Assembly (NCBI RefSeq): GCF_000520955.1
Contig: NZ_JACC01000026.1
Coordinates: 1-64,000 of the forward strand
Direction: 5' to 3'
Length of the DNA: 64,000 bases
Origin: Aquimarina pacifica
GTDB lineage: Bacteria; Bacteroidota; Bacteroidia; Flavobacteriales; Flavobacteriaceae
Positions within the stretch are counted from its first letter, which is position 1; the number at the start of each line of letters is the position of its first letter. The notes beneath the pieces were generated by a model. It saw only the letters and a list, made by a program, of their open reading frames with translations. It ran no database searches and was not told the origin of the DNA. Below, piece by piece: positions 54,201 through 60,979 of the stretch. The position numbers and the translations under genes were made by a program.

Positions 54201-55584
54201 AGTAGATGACGCGGTTACTACAGCAACCAATGCCGATGATATCAAGGATCAGGATGGGGAGAACTATGTCTATAATGAGATAGGGCAGTTAATACATAAC
54301 CATGAAGAAAATATTTCTTATTTTTATAATGCCAGTGGATTGGTGACCGAGGTACATAAAGATAATGTGCCGTTGGTGAAGTTCTTTTACAACGATAAAA
54401 ACCATAGAGTACGCAAAGAGTCGTATAACCCAGAGAATGGAAGCCTCACTTATACAGAGCATTATGTACGTGACGCTGCAGGAACAGCGATGGCGATTTA
54501 TAGAGATGGGGCATTGGTAGAAAATACTATTTACGGAGCTAGCAGACTAGGTGTACGCAAAGCAGATGACACCCATCTGTACCAATTAACAGATCATTTG
54601 GGCAATGTACGAGCAGTAGTAGGGAGAGATCAAGAAACAGGTATTGCCATAGCACTAAGTGCTACCGATTATTACCCTTTCGGGATGCCAATGCCTGGAC
54701 GTGATCTTAAAGGAGATTATAGGTATGCCTACCAAGGACAAGAGAAAGACCCAGAGACCGGGAAGGAAGCGTTTGAGTTACGTTTATGGGATAGTAGAAT
54801 TGGACGGTGGTTGACTACGGATCCGTATGGACAGTTTAGTTCACCTTATCTGGGAATGGGAAATAACCCTATGAATGGGATTGATCCTGATGGAGGATTC
54901 TTTGGAGGATATAAATTAGCAGGAAATGGTGATATAACGAGAATTAGTGATGAAGGTGATGATATAGGAGTTGATTATCTATATAATGAAGATTTATCGA
55001 GTAAAGTTATGCTATCAGATCAGCTTATATTGAGTACATTAACATTTAGTGTTGGAATGGGATCGTATAATGGAGAAAGTAAAAATTTTAGAGCTACCTT
55101 TACGTCAAATTTCAAAGATGCAAGTACATTTTTTAGTTTTGCTTCTGATAACTCAAATGTAGAATGGGGCTTTCATGGTAATAGCAATAGTGGAAATGAA
55201 TACTACTTCTTGGGGTCTTTTGGGGTTACTGACTTAAGCCCTAATCCTGCTAATTCTTCAATGTGGTTTAATTGGAATTCGGCTGACACTTCTTTTAAGA
55301 TTCATTCTCACCCAAATACTGATTACCCAGACCCAACGGGAGATTGGGGTATTGGTGATATGAATTCGAGTTGGATGCAAAGAAAGATCTTTGGTAAAGT
55401 TAAATATTCACCAACTGTTATGGGGGATATGGGAAGCGTTGTCAATCGATATTATAAATCTCAAGAAACAGGTCAAAAAATGCATAGAAGTTTTCATTAT
55501 TTTCCTAATGGAGGGCTTTACGAATACACACCTTGGTCGAGTAGAGTTTTTATTTCGAAAGGTATATACAGGAATAGATTATGA
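51202..55584 (+). CDS. RHS repeat protein with core domain and C-terminal JAB-like toxin domain
   Basis: 1460 residues with a signal peptide ending near VSTAQ. Many YD repeats fill residues about 500-1170 (YDEAGHLLSTQ, YNSLGQLESTT, YDIYGRVEFM). The RHS core follows at about 1173-1232: YAYQGQEKDPETG, LRLWDSRIGRWLTTDP, NPMNGIDPDGG. After this cleavage point the last 230 residues are a separate domain with KIHSHPNTDYPDP: His1368 and His1370 with Asp1381 and Asp1386 downstream, as in JAB/JAMM metalloproteases. The Ser of the classical motif is replaced by Pro1378. It is a likely polymorphic toxin; the neighbouring lipoprotein is the likely immunity protein. Confidence 0.9.
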   Translation: MRKYLKIIVVLGSILCVSNVSTAQNCIELETPKIFTFNSDGGEDDVKLDSYIDGGPSTDCYLANTDQAYVEIEYIGASTPEGWLSAWVSYYENDELGDTEYYLTVRCNSITTPNSRSARLFIYDGNGNRVTYRDDGISVSQSKGDLEYWYPDEDGDGLGYSSTVPIMATSPPYTGWITNGNWNENGIIQDDQGDFCPYIYGEIDGCPEGIPDYSYNQNLVVSKSYDIQGDLKGHTVDYFDALAKPNKTMSKDFKNDKVWMSETFYDYQNRMALQTLSAPTRFNKIEGDYKLSYISITDYEKEDIENPKVITDTTEGRLGWYYNTSNTTEPYQDVTARPYSRIIYSELNPGKVLKTIGGNKINGEWKQGYTFSMPAGQELSHADAFGDTKYNPEHYKIIKTVSRDVHGIESVVFTDTDGKTLAAARSGNEEGNVDNTRTSIVSIGAQGFVDVHIPVGRTGVTLSGNSGITLNIYNLITETKAYNASTLSNGFYRIAVQDVDNYVAGQITVTYPENYYDYSLNYYDEAGHLLSTQQPLEKLESTFSYNSLGQLESTTSIDEGSAQFKYRNDGQIRYSQNSKQADAGEFSYTNYDDLGRPIESGVLVNSNFSNADPDAGLPSGTTKEVHKTTYDYLENTSFLPGDYENLKFLAGNVAKTENDQTTTYYSYDIYGRVEFMVQIISGLGTKTIDYEYDDITGLVTKVYYQKGENTDQFIHKYRYDDDDYSLIKVETSNDDTTFTEHASYTYYETGALKRVNIAEGLQGIDYVYNLNGALKSINHPSLSSDHDPGGDTNDLFGMIIDYHDYDFNRPLTNIKSADYGINQYNGNIKGIRWNSDYNPLETGKEHTYNYVYNRNNYLKSAEYGNFTGDYTSVPTIIEGVDASGSAEDDDATYSGTVSAGNSLSKTVNNSISLKPGFHGQSGCNVSLKIDGGNDTEAVHDINAGTYTPNIDGDYKVDNLTYDANGNIQSLDRNKHTDENGNTMDQLSYVYKNDKPNQLLRVDDAVTTATNADDIKDQDGENYVYNEIGQLIHNHEENISYFYNASGLVTEVHKDNVPLVKFFYNDKNHRVRKESYNPENGSLTYTEHYVRDAAGTAMAIYRDGALVENTIYGASRLGVRKADDTHLYQLTDHLGNVRAVVGRDQETGIAIALSATDYYPFGMPMPGRDLKGDYRYAYQGQEKDPETGKEAFELRLWDSRIGRWLTTDPYGQFSSPYLGMGNNPMNGIDPDGGFFGGYKLAGNGDITRISDEGDDIGVDYLYNEDLSSKVMLSDQLILSTLTFSVGMGSYNGESKNFRATFTSNFKDASTFFSFASDNSNVEWGFHGNSNSGNEYYFLGSFGVTDLSPNPANSSMWFNWNSADTSFKIHSHPNTDYPDPTGDWGIGDMNSSWMQRKIFGKVKYSPTVMGDMGSVVNRYYKSQETGQKMHRSFHYFPNGGLYEYTPWSSRVFISKGIYRNRL

Positions 55585-55591
55585 TTTTGTT

Positions 55592-56080
55592 ATGAACAAA
55601 AAACTATATTATTTTTTAACTTTATTATTAACTATATTTTTAGCATTTATTTCTTGCTCCAATGAACCTTGTAATAAATTTATTGATTCTTCTTTAATTA
55701 AATGTGTGAAAAAAATTGTCAAAGCTAAAAAAAATGGATCTCTAAATGACTCAAATATTATCAAAGTTGTATTTTCAAAAGGTAATAATAATAAAATATA
55801 TGTCACGATCAGAGATGATATTAGTTATTCAGAGAAAGCTAATAATTTTGTGTTAGATGGCTATTTATTAATGGACGATAATCTAATTGGTTTTTATAAT
55901 CTTGAAATATATAAAAAGTATTTAGGTAAATGTCTAACTAAATTAGATGTCCCTGTAAAATATAATTATGAGAATTTTGATTCAGTTTCTGTAAATTGGT
56001 GGGCTTTTGAAATTATGGAAGATGAGTCATTAGTATTAATCAGAAAAGGAGGTAATAAAAACCTTCAAGTAAGATTTTAA
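55592..56080 (+). CDS. Probable immunity lipoprotein for the JAB-like toxin
   Basis: 162 residues from the ATG at 55592, 7 nt after the toxin stop; a longer frame overlapping the toxin gene is a shadow. The signal peptide ends in a lipobox (AFISC, Cys22), so it is lipid-anchored in the envelope. The mature part (CNKFIDSSLIKCVKKIVKAKKNG, YVTIRDDISYSEKANNFVLDGYLL, SVNWWAFEIMEDESLVLIRKGG) has no domain I recognise. The immunity role is inferred only from position, size and location. AT content is higher than in the RHS genes, as is usual for exchanged toxin/immunity ends. Confidence 0.7.
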   Translation: MNKKLYYFLTLLLTIFLAFISCSNEPCNKFIDSSLIKCVKKIVKAKKNGSLNDSNIIKVVFSKGNNNKIYVTIRDDISYSEKANNFVLDGYLLMDDNLIGFYNLEIYKKYLGKCLTKLDVPVKYNYENFDSVSVNWWAFEIMEDESLVLIRKGGNKNLQVRF

Positions 56081-56089
56081 GTAATACCC

Positions 56090-56345
56090 AGCTCCCCTGC
56101 TGCCGCTAGTGCAATGTCATTAAGTTAAGGGTGTATTTTGTTGATTTTTATGTTTTTGAAATTGTGTAGAACTCGTTTTTTTGGTAAATTAGAGTATTAA
56201 CCAATTGTTTATTACCCCAGCTCCCGCTAGCGTCTCGCTAGTGGCGGTACAGATTGGCAAATAACAGTAAGAAATAGTAAAACAGTCACGATCTTGTAAA
56301 ATAGGTTGTGGCTGTTTTTTGTTTATAAAGTTTTAAGCTTAGCTG
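56090..56345. repeat. REP-like palindrome unit a, with a degenerate palindrome before it
   Basis: A degenerate REP (CTGCTGCCGCTAGTG) lies at 56098-56112. The full palindrome CTCCCGCTAGCGTCTCGCTA begins at 56221 and extends to GTGGCG (56246); CTAGCG and CGCTAG form its hairpin. It is followed by GATTGGCAAAT and AGTAAG, then a terminator-like hairpin, ACAGTCACGA with TTGTGGCTGT (about 56282-56315), and six Ts. Confidence 0.7.
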
Positions 56346-56359
56346 CTTTAAGTAGGTTA

Positions 56360-56520
56360 CCCCCCGCTCCCGCTAGCGTCTCCCCAGCTCCCGCTAGCGT
56401 CTCGCTAGTGGCGCCAAAGATTGTGTCTCGTCCTAAAAAAGTTTACATATTTTAGGACAAGACAGTAAGCGTAAGAAAAACAAGACAGCTATGATTTCAT
56501 AACTTTTGGCTGTTTTGTTG
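56360..56520. repeat. REP-like palindrome unit b (double REP) with hairpins
   Basis: A partial REP (56361-56382) abuts a full copy (56383-56413: CTCCCGCTAGCG, TCTCGCTAGTGGCG). An internal hairpin follows, GTCCTAAAA with TTTTAGGAC (56430-56458), then AGTAAG, then AACAAGACAGC with GCTGTTTTGTT (about 56479-56519). The layout repeats unit a. Confidence 0.7.
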
Positions 56521-56544
56521 TATGTTGGTTTAGTTTTGTGTGGC

Positions 56545-56736
56545 AGCGTAAGATACACTAGCGGCAGCGTTACTATAAAGCAACGTAATAAATCCTATTC
56601 ATACCAGTAGTGTCAAGGATTGGCAGATTGTTAGAAAGCAATAGGTCTAAGACATAGAAAAAAAGGTACAATTAGAAAAATAGATAAAAACAAGCCAGTT
56701 TCATTATTTGAAATTGGCTTGTTGTAGTTTTGTAGG
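56545..56736. repeat. REP-like unit c and hairpin just before the transposase gene
   Basis: A degenerate, inverted REP (ACACTAGCGGCAGCGT, about 56556-56571) is followed by GGATTGGCAGATT. A 15-bp hairpin, AACAAGCCAGTTTCA (56690-56704) with TGAAATTGGCTTGTT (56709-56723), ends 13 nt before the transposase ATG. A hairpin here could block read-through transcription from neighbouring genes into the transposase. Confidence 0.7.
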
Positions 56737-57330
56737 ATGAGTAGAAATTATAAGTTTCATAATAAGAGTGGATTGTACTTTGTAAGTTTTGCGACAGTAT
56801 ATTGGCTGGATGTATTTGTAAGAGAGAGGTACCTATCCATATTAGCAAATAGTATTGATTATTGTAGAGAACATAAAGGTATGGAGGTCTATGCCTATTG
56901 TTTTATGCCAAGTCAGGTTCATTTAATTTTCAGGTCAGAGAATGAAGATCCTTCGGGTTTATTAAGAGATTTTAAAGGATATACCTCAAAGAAATTGATA
57001 AAATCAATAGCTGAAAACCTACAAGAAAGCCGAAAAGAATGGCTTTTTTGGATGATGGATAAGGCTGGTAAAAAGAATGTTACGGTAACTCACAGACAAT
57101 TCTGGCAACAGCATAATAAGCCAATAGAACTTTGGACAGATACTGTGATTCAGCAAAAAATAGAGTATATTCATAACAATCCGGTACAATCTGGTTTTGT
57201 TACAGACCCTATAGATTGGAAATACAGTAGTGCTAGAAATTATCAAGACGATCATACTGTTTTAGAAATCGATAGTGATAGTTATTTATTCGGATTAGCA
57301 AAAGCAGGTACGCCACTAGCGAGACGCTAG
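56737..57330 (+). mobile_element. REP-associated tyrosine transposase (RAYT), HUH motif substituted
   Basis: 197 residues of the Y1/IS200-like RAYT family: MSRNYKFHNKSGLYFVSFATV, EVYAYCFMPSQVHLIF, PSGLLRDFKGYTSK, KIEYIHNNPVQSGFV and DWKYSSARNY. The HUH metal site usually reads NHVHLI or SHVHLI; here it is SQVHLI (Gln60, His62), so one metal ligand is changed and activity may be impaired. REP-like palindromes flank the gene in opposite orientation, and the last codons (GTPLARR) are themselves part of a REP. This is the usual setting for RAYTs, which act on the palindromes. Confidence 0.88.
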
Positions 57331-57471
57331 CGGTAGCGTGGGGATTGGAAATACAGTAGTGCTAGAAATTATCAAGACGATCATACTGTTTTAGACATCG
57401 ATAGTGATGGTTATTTATTCGGATTGACAAAAGCAGGTACGCCACTAGTGATACGCTAGCGGTAGCGTGGG
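57214..57471 (+). repeat. 129-bp tandem duplication of the transposase 3' end plus REP
   Basis: 57214-57342 and 57343-57471 are near-identical (about six differences), each running from GATTGGAAATACAG to GGTAGCGTGGG. Each copy contains the REP (57308-57342 and 57437-57471). The period equals 43 codons, but the transposase stop in the first REP keeps the second copy untranslated. Confidence 0.9.
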
Positions 57472-57473
57472 CA

Positions 57474-57650
57474 ATTATAAGATTTTTCTATTTAAGAATT
57501 GTAAAACAAGAAAAAGTATTATTTATTGATATCTGGAAAACTTTTGATTTTAAAAGCAGAGATGCTTTTGAAAATGACATGACTAATTCTTATGTAGGTA
57601 TTACTTTTACAATTTTTATTATTCTTGTGGTAATATTATTTTTTAATTGA
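57474..57650 (+). pseudogene. C-terminal fragment of a membrane protein gene
   Basis: Directly after the second REP an open frame without a start reads IIRFFYLRIVKQEKVLF, then DIWKTFDFKSRDAFENDM, and ends in a membrane helix (ITFTIFIILVVILFFN) with stop TGA at 57648-57650. It looks like the last 58 residues of a gene cut off by the REP/transposase. The position beyond an RHS locus suggests a displaced immunity gene, but this is inference. Confidence 0.5.
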
Positions 57651-57830
57651 GATCAAGAAAGGTTTTACTATGGCAACTACACGGATTGCAAATCCGCGCT
57701 ATTTGGTAATTCTTATGTAGGTATTACTTTTACAATTTTTATTATTCTTGTGGTAATATTATTTTTTAATTGAGATCAAGAAAGGTTTTACTATGGTAAC
57801 TACACGGATTGCAAATCCGCGCTATTTGGT
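57585..57830 (+). repeat. 123-bp perfect-looking tandem duplication
   Basis: 57585-57707 and 57708-57830 differ at one position only (GGCAACTACA against GGTAACTACA). Each copy starts AATTCTTATGTAGG, contains the end of the fragment gene, and closes with an internal GC-rich segment, CGGATTGCAAATCCGCG, whose CGGATT/AATCCG arms form a hairpin. The near identity indicates a recent event. Confidence 0.9.
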
Positions 57831-58253
57831 TTGAGCTCTATGGGATTTTCCCGCTAGTGGCATCAAAGATTGGTAGGTAGGAGTAAGAAAAAACAAGACA
57901 TTCAAATTTGGGTATAGTTATTGTTATATTCTTCGTGCTTTCGAAATTGATACATAGATAAAGAAGTCCTTAGATTGTTGTAGAATTAGATATAGAATGA
58001 AGAGATTAAAAAAATCTTAAAATAATTGTAAGGATCACCACGAATTATAGACTTCTTTGTAATATAGCAATAATAATGTGATTTTTTAATAGTTATTGGT
58101 CGAAAAACAACACTTTATCGTGTTATTTGGTATTTAGTCGACATTTTTTTCGTATAATTGCATTGTAATTAGGAGATTACATACTATGAATTCATATTTT
58201 TGCAAAGGTTAGTAATTGTAAAAATTGCCATATAAAAACAAAATTAAAATTCT
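57831..58253. other. Gene-free stretch before the alginate lyase gene
   Basis: A partial REP (CCCGCTAGTGGCATCAAAGA, about 57850-57869) followed by GATTGGTAGG and AGTAAG marks the right edge of the mobile debris. The remainder is AT-rich. A TATTTTTG box at 58195-58202 could be the lyase -7 element, but no TTG lies at the right distance. Confidence 0.5.
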
Positions 58254-59393
58254 ATGAACACAAACAGTACAATGATAAAAAAGAGTTTTATAGCCTTATT
58301 TTTTAGTCTATTTCTTTTCTCTTCTCTACTTTCTGTAACAAGTTGTAGTAAAGATGATGGTCCTGCTACCGAGGAAAATTCTGATGATGATACAGATAAT
58401 GACAACCCAACAGATGATGGTAATACGGATGACGGTAATACCGACGATGGTAATACTGATGACGGTAATACGGATGATGGTAATACTGATGACGGAGGAA
58501 CAGATGATGGTGATGGTACAGACGACGGAGACGGGTCTTTGGATCCAAACGCTGCTCCTTCTGTTAATTTTGATCTTTCTACCTGGAATATAAGTATCCC
58601 GACAGATACTGATGATTCTGGTACTGCGGATAATATTTCTGTTGCAAACCTTAATAACGGATATGAGAATGACAATTACTTTTATACTGGCGCCGATGGC
58701 GGAATGGTGTTTAAATGTCCCGTGGCTGGTTTTAAAACTTCGGTGAATACAAACTATACTCGATCAGAACTTAGAGAAATGTTGAGACAAGAAAATACCA
58801 GTATATCAACGAAAGGTGTTAATGGCAATAACTGGGTATTTGGGAGTGCTCCTCAAGTAGACAAAGATGCAGCTGCAGGATATGACGGAGTATTAACAGC
58901 TACATTGGCAGTAAATCATGTAACTACTACTGGAGATAGTGATCAGGTAGGAAGAGTAATTGTTGGGCAGATTCATGCTAATGACGATGAGCCCGTGAGA
59001 ATCTACTATCGAAAACTACCTAATAATACCAAAGGATCTATCTATTTTGCTCACGAAGCTAATGAGAATGTGGTAGATAGTGAAGATTGGTATGAAATGA
59101 TAGGAAGTCGATCAGACTCTGCTTCTGACCCTACAGATGGGATTGCACTCGATGAAGAATTTGGATATACCATTCAGGTTGTTAATAATACGCTAACAGT
59201 AACAATTACTAGAGAAGGGAAAGCAGATGTTGTAGAGACCGTAGATATGACCAATAGCGGCTATGGCGTTGGCGGACAATATATGTATTTTAAAGCTGGA
59301 GTATATCTTCAGGACAATACAGGAGATGATGACGATTATGCGCAAGCAACATTCTATAGCTTAGAAAATTCACATACAGGGTATACAAAATAA
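58254..59393 (+). CDS. Alginate lyase, polysaccharide lyase family 7, lipoprotein
   Basis: 379 residues from ATG 58254; ATG 58272 (MIKKSFIALFF) is an equally good start. The lipobox is SVTSC. An acidic linker (about residues 34-100) contains five NTDDG repeats. The catalytic domain (about 105-379) begins with FDLSTWNISIP and has the three PL7 signatures: RSELREM, QIHA and YFKAGVYLQ. PL7 enzymes cut alginate by beta-elimination; the QIH version is usually linked to activity on guluronate-containing regions. As a lipoprotein with an extended linker it could sit on the cell surface. A terminator follows. Confidence 0.93.
   Translation: MNTNSTMIKKSFIALFFSLFLFSSLLSVTSCSKDDGPATEENSDDDTDNDNPTDDGNTDDGNTDDGNTDDGNTDDGNTDDGGTDDGDGTDDGDGSLDPNAAPSVNFDLSTWNISIPTDTDDSGTADNISVANLNNGYENDNYFYTGADGGMVFKCPVAGFKTSVNTNYTRSELREMLRQENTSISTKGVNGNNWVFGSAPQVDKDAAAGYDGVLTATLAVNHVTTTGDSDQVGRVIVGQIHANDDEPVRIYYRKLPNNTKGSIYFAHEANENVVDSEDWYEMIGSRSDSASDPTDGIALDEEFGYTIQVVNNTLTVTITREGKADVVETVDMTNSGYGVGGQYMYFKAGVYLQDNTGDDDDYAQATFYSLENSHTGYTK
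58412..58496 (+). repeat. 15-bp in-frame tandem repeat coding NTDDG
   Basis: GATGATGGTAATACG and close variants occur about five times in a row inside the lyase linker. Copies differ at silent third positions only (GAT/GAC, ACG/ACC/ACT), so the peptide is preserved while the DNA has drifted. Repeat number is likely to vary between strains. Confidence 0.85.
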
Positions 59394-59457
59394 AATATAG
59401 TGTTATTAATTTCTCTTCCTTTAGTTTACCTGAAGATGAGAATCTCAATAAGAAATA

Positions 59458-59489
59458 GAAAGCTACTCAGAAATGTGTAGCTTTTTTTT
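59458..59489 (+). terminator. Terminator after the alginate lyase gene
   Basis: AAAGCTAC (59459-59466) pairs with GTAGCTTT (59477-59484) around a 10-nt loop, followed by a T run to 59489. Confidence 0.85.
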
Positions 59490-59522
59490 GTAAAATATCC
59501 AAAGTGAAATGGGTATACTACC

Positions 59523-59558
59523 AAAAAAAGCGAGATAAAACTACCCCGCTTTTTTATA
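59523..59558. terminator. Second, weaker hairpin with A and T tracts
   Basis: AAAAAAGCG and CGCTTTTTT pair around a long loop at about 59523-59557. The A and T tracts make it a possible terminator for either strand. The rest of the 415-bp gap up to 59808 shows nothing I recognise. Confidence 0.45.
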
Positions 59559-59808
59559 CTATATATCTGTACCAGTAACTGGTCAGAATTGTTCTGAGCC
59601 TACTCATGATCTATCTATGTATTGCATAGCTAGAAGCCGTAGGTAAATTTTTTAAGAAGTTAATTAATGATGTAAAATCAAATCTAAATTTTGTGTATAA
59701 AGTTTTCATAATTGTATTGTTTTAAATTATTGTTTGCTATTTGTATATAGTAAAACAAATGCCGTGCCAAAAATTATAAAACTTTGTAAAGTCTTTGTTG
59801 GTAAGGGT

Positions 59809-60258
59809 TTAGAAAGATTGATTTTCTTGAGTGTTTTCTTGTTCGTATCCTAAGAGGTCAATTTGCTCGTCGGTTTCGTCTATAATTACGTACATTTCTG
59901 TATAGGTCCATTCATCATATTCCTTGGTGCCTACAACAAATAATCGCGCTTCTCCTTTTGGACCTTTGATAGGTATAGACATATCAGCTGACCCAGTATT
60001 ATTTTTATAGGATATACTTCCACTCATGATCCCATTACTTTCGATAGGTGTACCTATAATAGAAACGACATATTCGTCTTCATTGGCCATAATAAGGGCA
60101 TCCTCGTTAGGAACAGATTCTGACATAAGTTTACTTACCCCAAAAAAGACCGAACCCAAAAACACAAAAAATAAAATAATGATGGTAAGACAACCTCCTA
60201 GAGGAACTGCCCAACCCCAATTACGAGCAAACCAGCTTTTTTGTTGAATAGTTTCCAT
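59809..60258 (-). CDS. Coa1/Tim21-like membrane protein
   Basis: 149 residues. One membrane helix (about residues 18-42, preceded by RNWGWAVPLGGC) is followed by a small alpha/beta domain: ESVPNEDALIMANEDEYVVSIIGTPI, then SGSISYKN, DMSIPIKGPKGEARLFVVG and DEWTYTEMYVIID. This is the pattern of the Coa1 family (cytochrome oxidase assembly factor-like), in which bacterial members are of unknown role. It stands alone. Confidence 0.8.
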   Translation of the reverse strand: METIQQKSWFARNWGWAVPLGGCLTIIILFFVFLGSVFFGVSKLMSESVPNEDALIMANEDEYVVSIIGTPIESNGIMSGSISYKNNTGSADMSIPIKGPKGEARLFVVGTKEYDEWTYTEMYVIIDETDEQIDLLGYEQENTQENQSF

Positions 60259-60367
60259 AAATAAGATATTAGATACACTATACTAGTATACTTACTAGAG
60301 GTTTTGTTACAATATAATATCAGTAAATTAAAAATTTTTGGGATGACAAGTTTTCGATAATTCAAAT

Positions 60368-60640
60368 TTAATCAAAAAGAATTTTAGCTGCAGCATCCTT
60401 CATTTGTTTATGATTATGTCTTACATCTTGTGCTGGTTCTAATTTCAAATTAAAAGAGAATTCTAGTTTGTGAACTACTTTTTTAGCCGTTTCAAAAAAA
60501 TATGGAGTATGGGCAAGTCGATGCACCTCTTGTTCGTCTGTAGTTTTGGGCCGAAGTAATATCCCTGTGATATTGGTAGCATTATCCAGTTGGCTAACCT
60601 GATTGGTTTTTTTATCAAAAGTTATATGCTCCTTACTCAT
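60368..60640 (-). CDS. Small hypothetical protein
   Basis: 90 residues (MSKEHITFDKKTNQVSQLDN onward), cytoplasmic, no signal or helix in the membrane, charged throughout. No motif is recognised; a middle segment (FFETAKKVVHKLEFSFNLKLEP) may be a helix followed by a strand. The composition and the ATG start are credible for a real gene. Its promoter would lie in the gap to the right. Confidence 0.55.
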   Translation of the reverse strand: MSKEHITFDKKTNQVSQLDNATNITGILLRPKTTDEQEVHRLAHTPYFFETAKKVVHKLEFSFNLKLEPAQDVRHNHKQMKDAAAKILFD

Positions 60641-60979
60641 TTATTTGGGTTATGATTCTTCCCATTACAAAGGCCAAAGAAATCACATTGCGATTAGATA
60701 AAGAGAAGGTATCGAACGAATTGAATACACTTAAAGCGTAGCTTAATCCAATTTTTTTGAAGACCCCAAATAATATCTTGCAATAATATCTATGCCCCTA
60801 ATATTATCAATCACACCAAAATAACAGTGTATACCAAATCGAGTTAGGCAGTATTAAGATATTTAACGGTGTCAGTTACAAGAAAAAAGTACATGTCTAT
60901 TTAGGAATTAGTGTATCTATTCTTTACAAAACAGTTGAACAAAACAGGACAAACTACTACATTTGCCAAAAAATAACAA
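60641..60979. other. Gene-free stretch, 339 bp, ending in the ketosynthase promoter
   Basis: Contains a 29-codon open frame from 60652 (MILPITKAKEITLRLDKEK...) that I do not consider a gene, and the promoter at 60935-60965. No other structure is seen. Confidence 0.4.
60935..60965 (+). promoter_or_regulatory. Promoter of the ketosynthase gene
   Basis: TTG (60935-60937), 20 nt, then TACATTTG (60958-60965), a full match to the Bacteroidota consensus. The predicted start near 60972 leaves only about 8 nt before the TTG start codon at 60980. Confidence 0.7.

Noticed and set aside
45857..55584. Numerous open frames of 60-95 codons opposite to or within the RHS genes
   Set aside because: They lack plausible starts, signals or composition and lie inside two well-supported long genes.
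55391..55591. N-terminal extension of the immunity lipoprotein overlapping the toxin gene
   Set aside because: The ATG at 55592 gives a complete lipoprotein signal peptide; the extension is the toxin gene read in another frame.
58244..58675. Pro/Ser-rich protein on the minus strand opposite the alginate lyase gene
   Set aside because: It is the mirror of the NTDDG tandem repeat; the repeat keeps several frames open. The lyase frame has a signal peptide and catalytic motifs.
60652..60741. 29-codon open frame (MILPITKAKEITLRLDKEK...)
   Set aside because: Reads somewhat protein-like but is too short to support and has no promoter or neighbour evidence.
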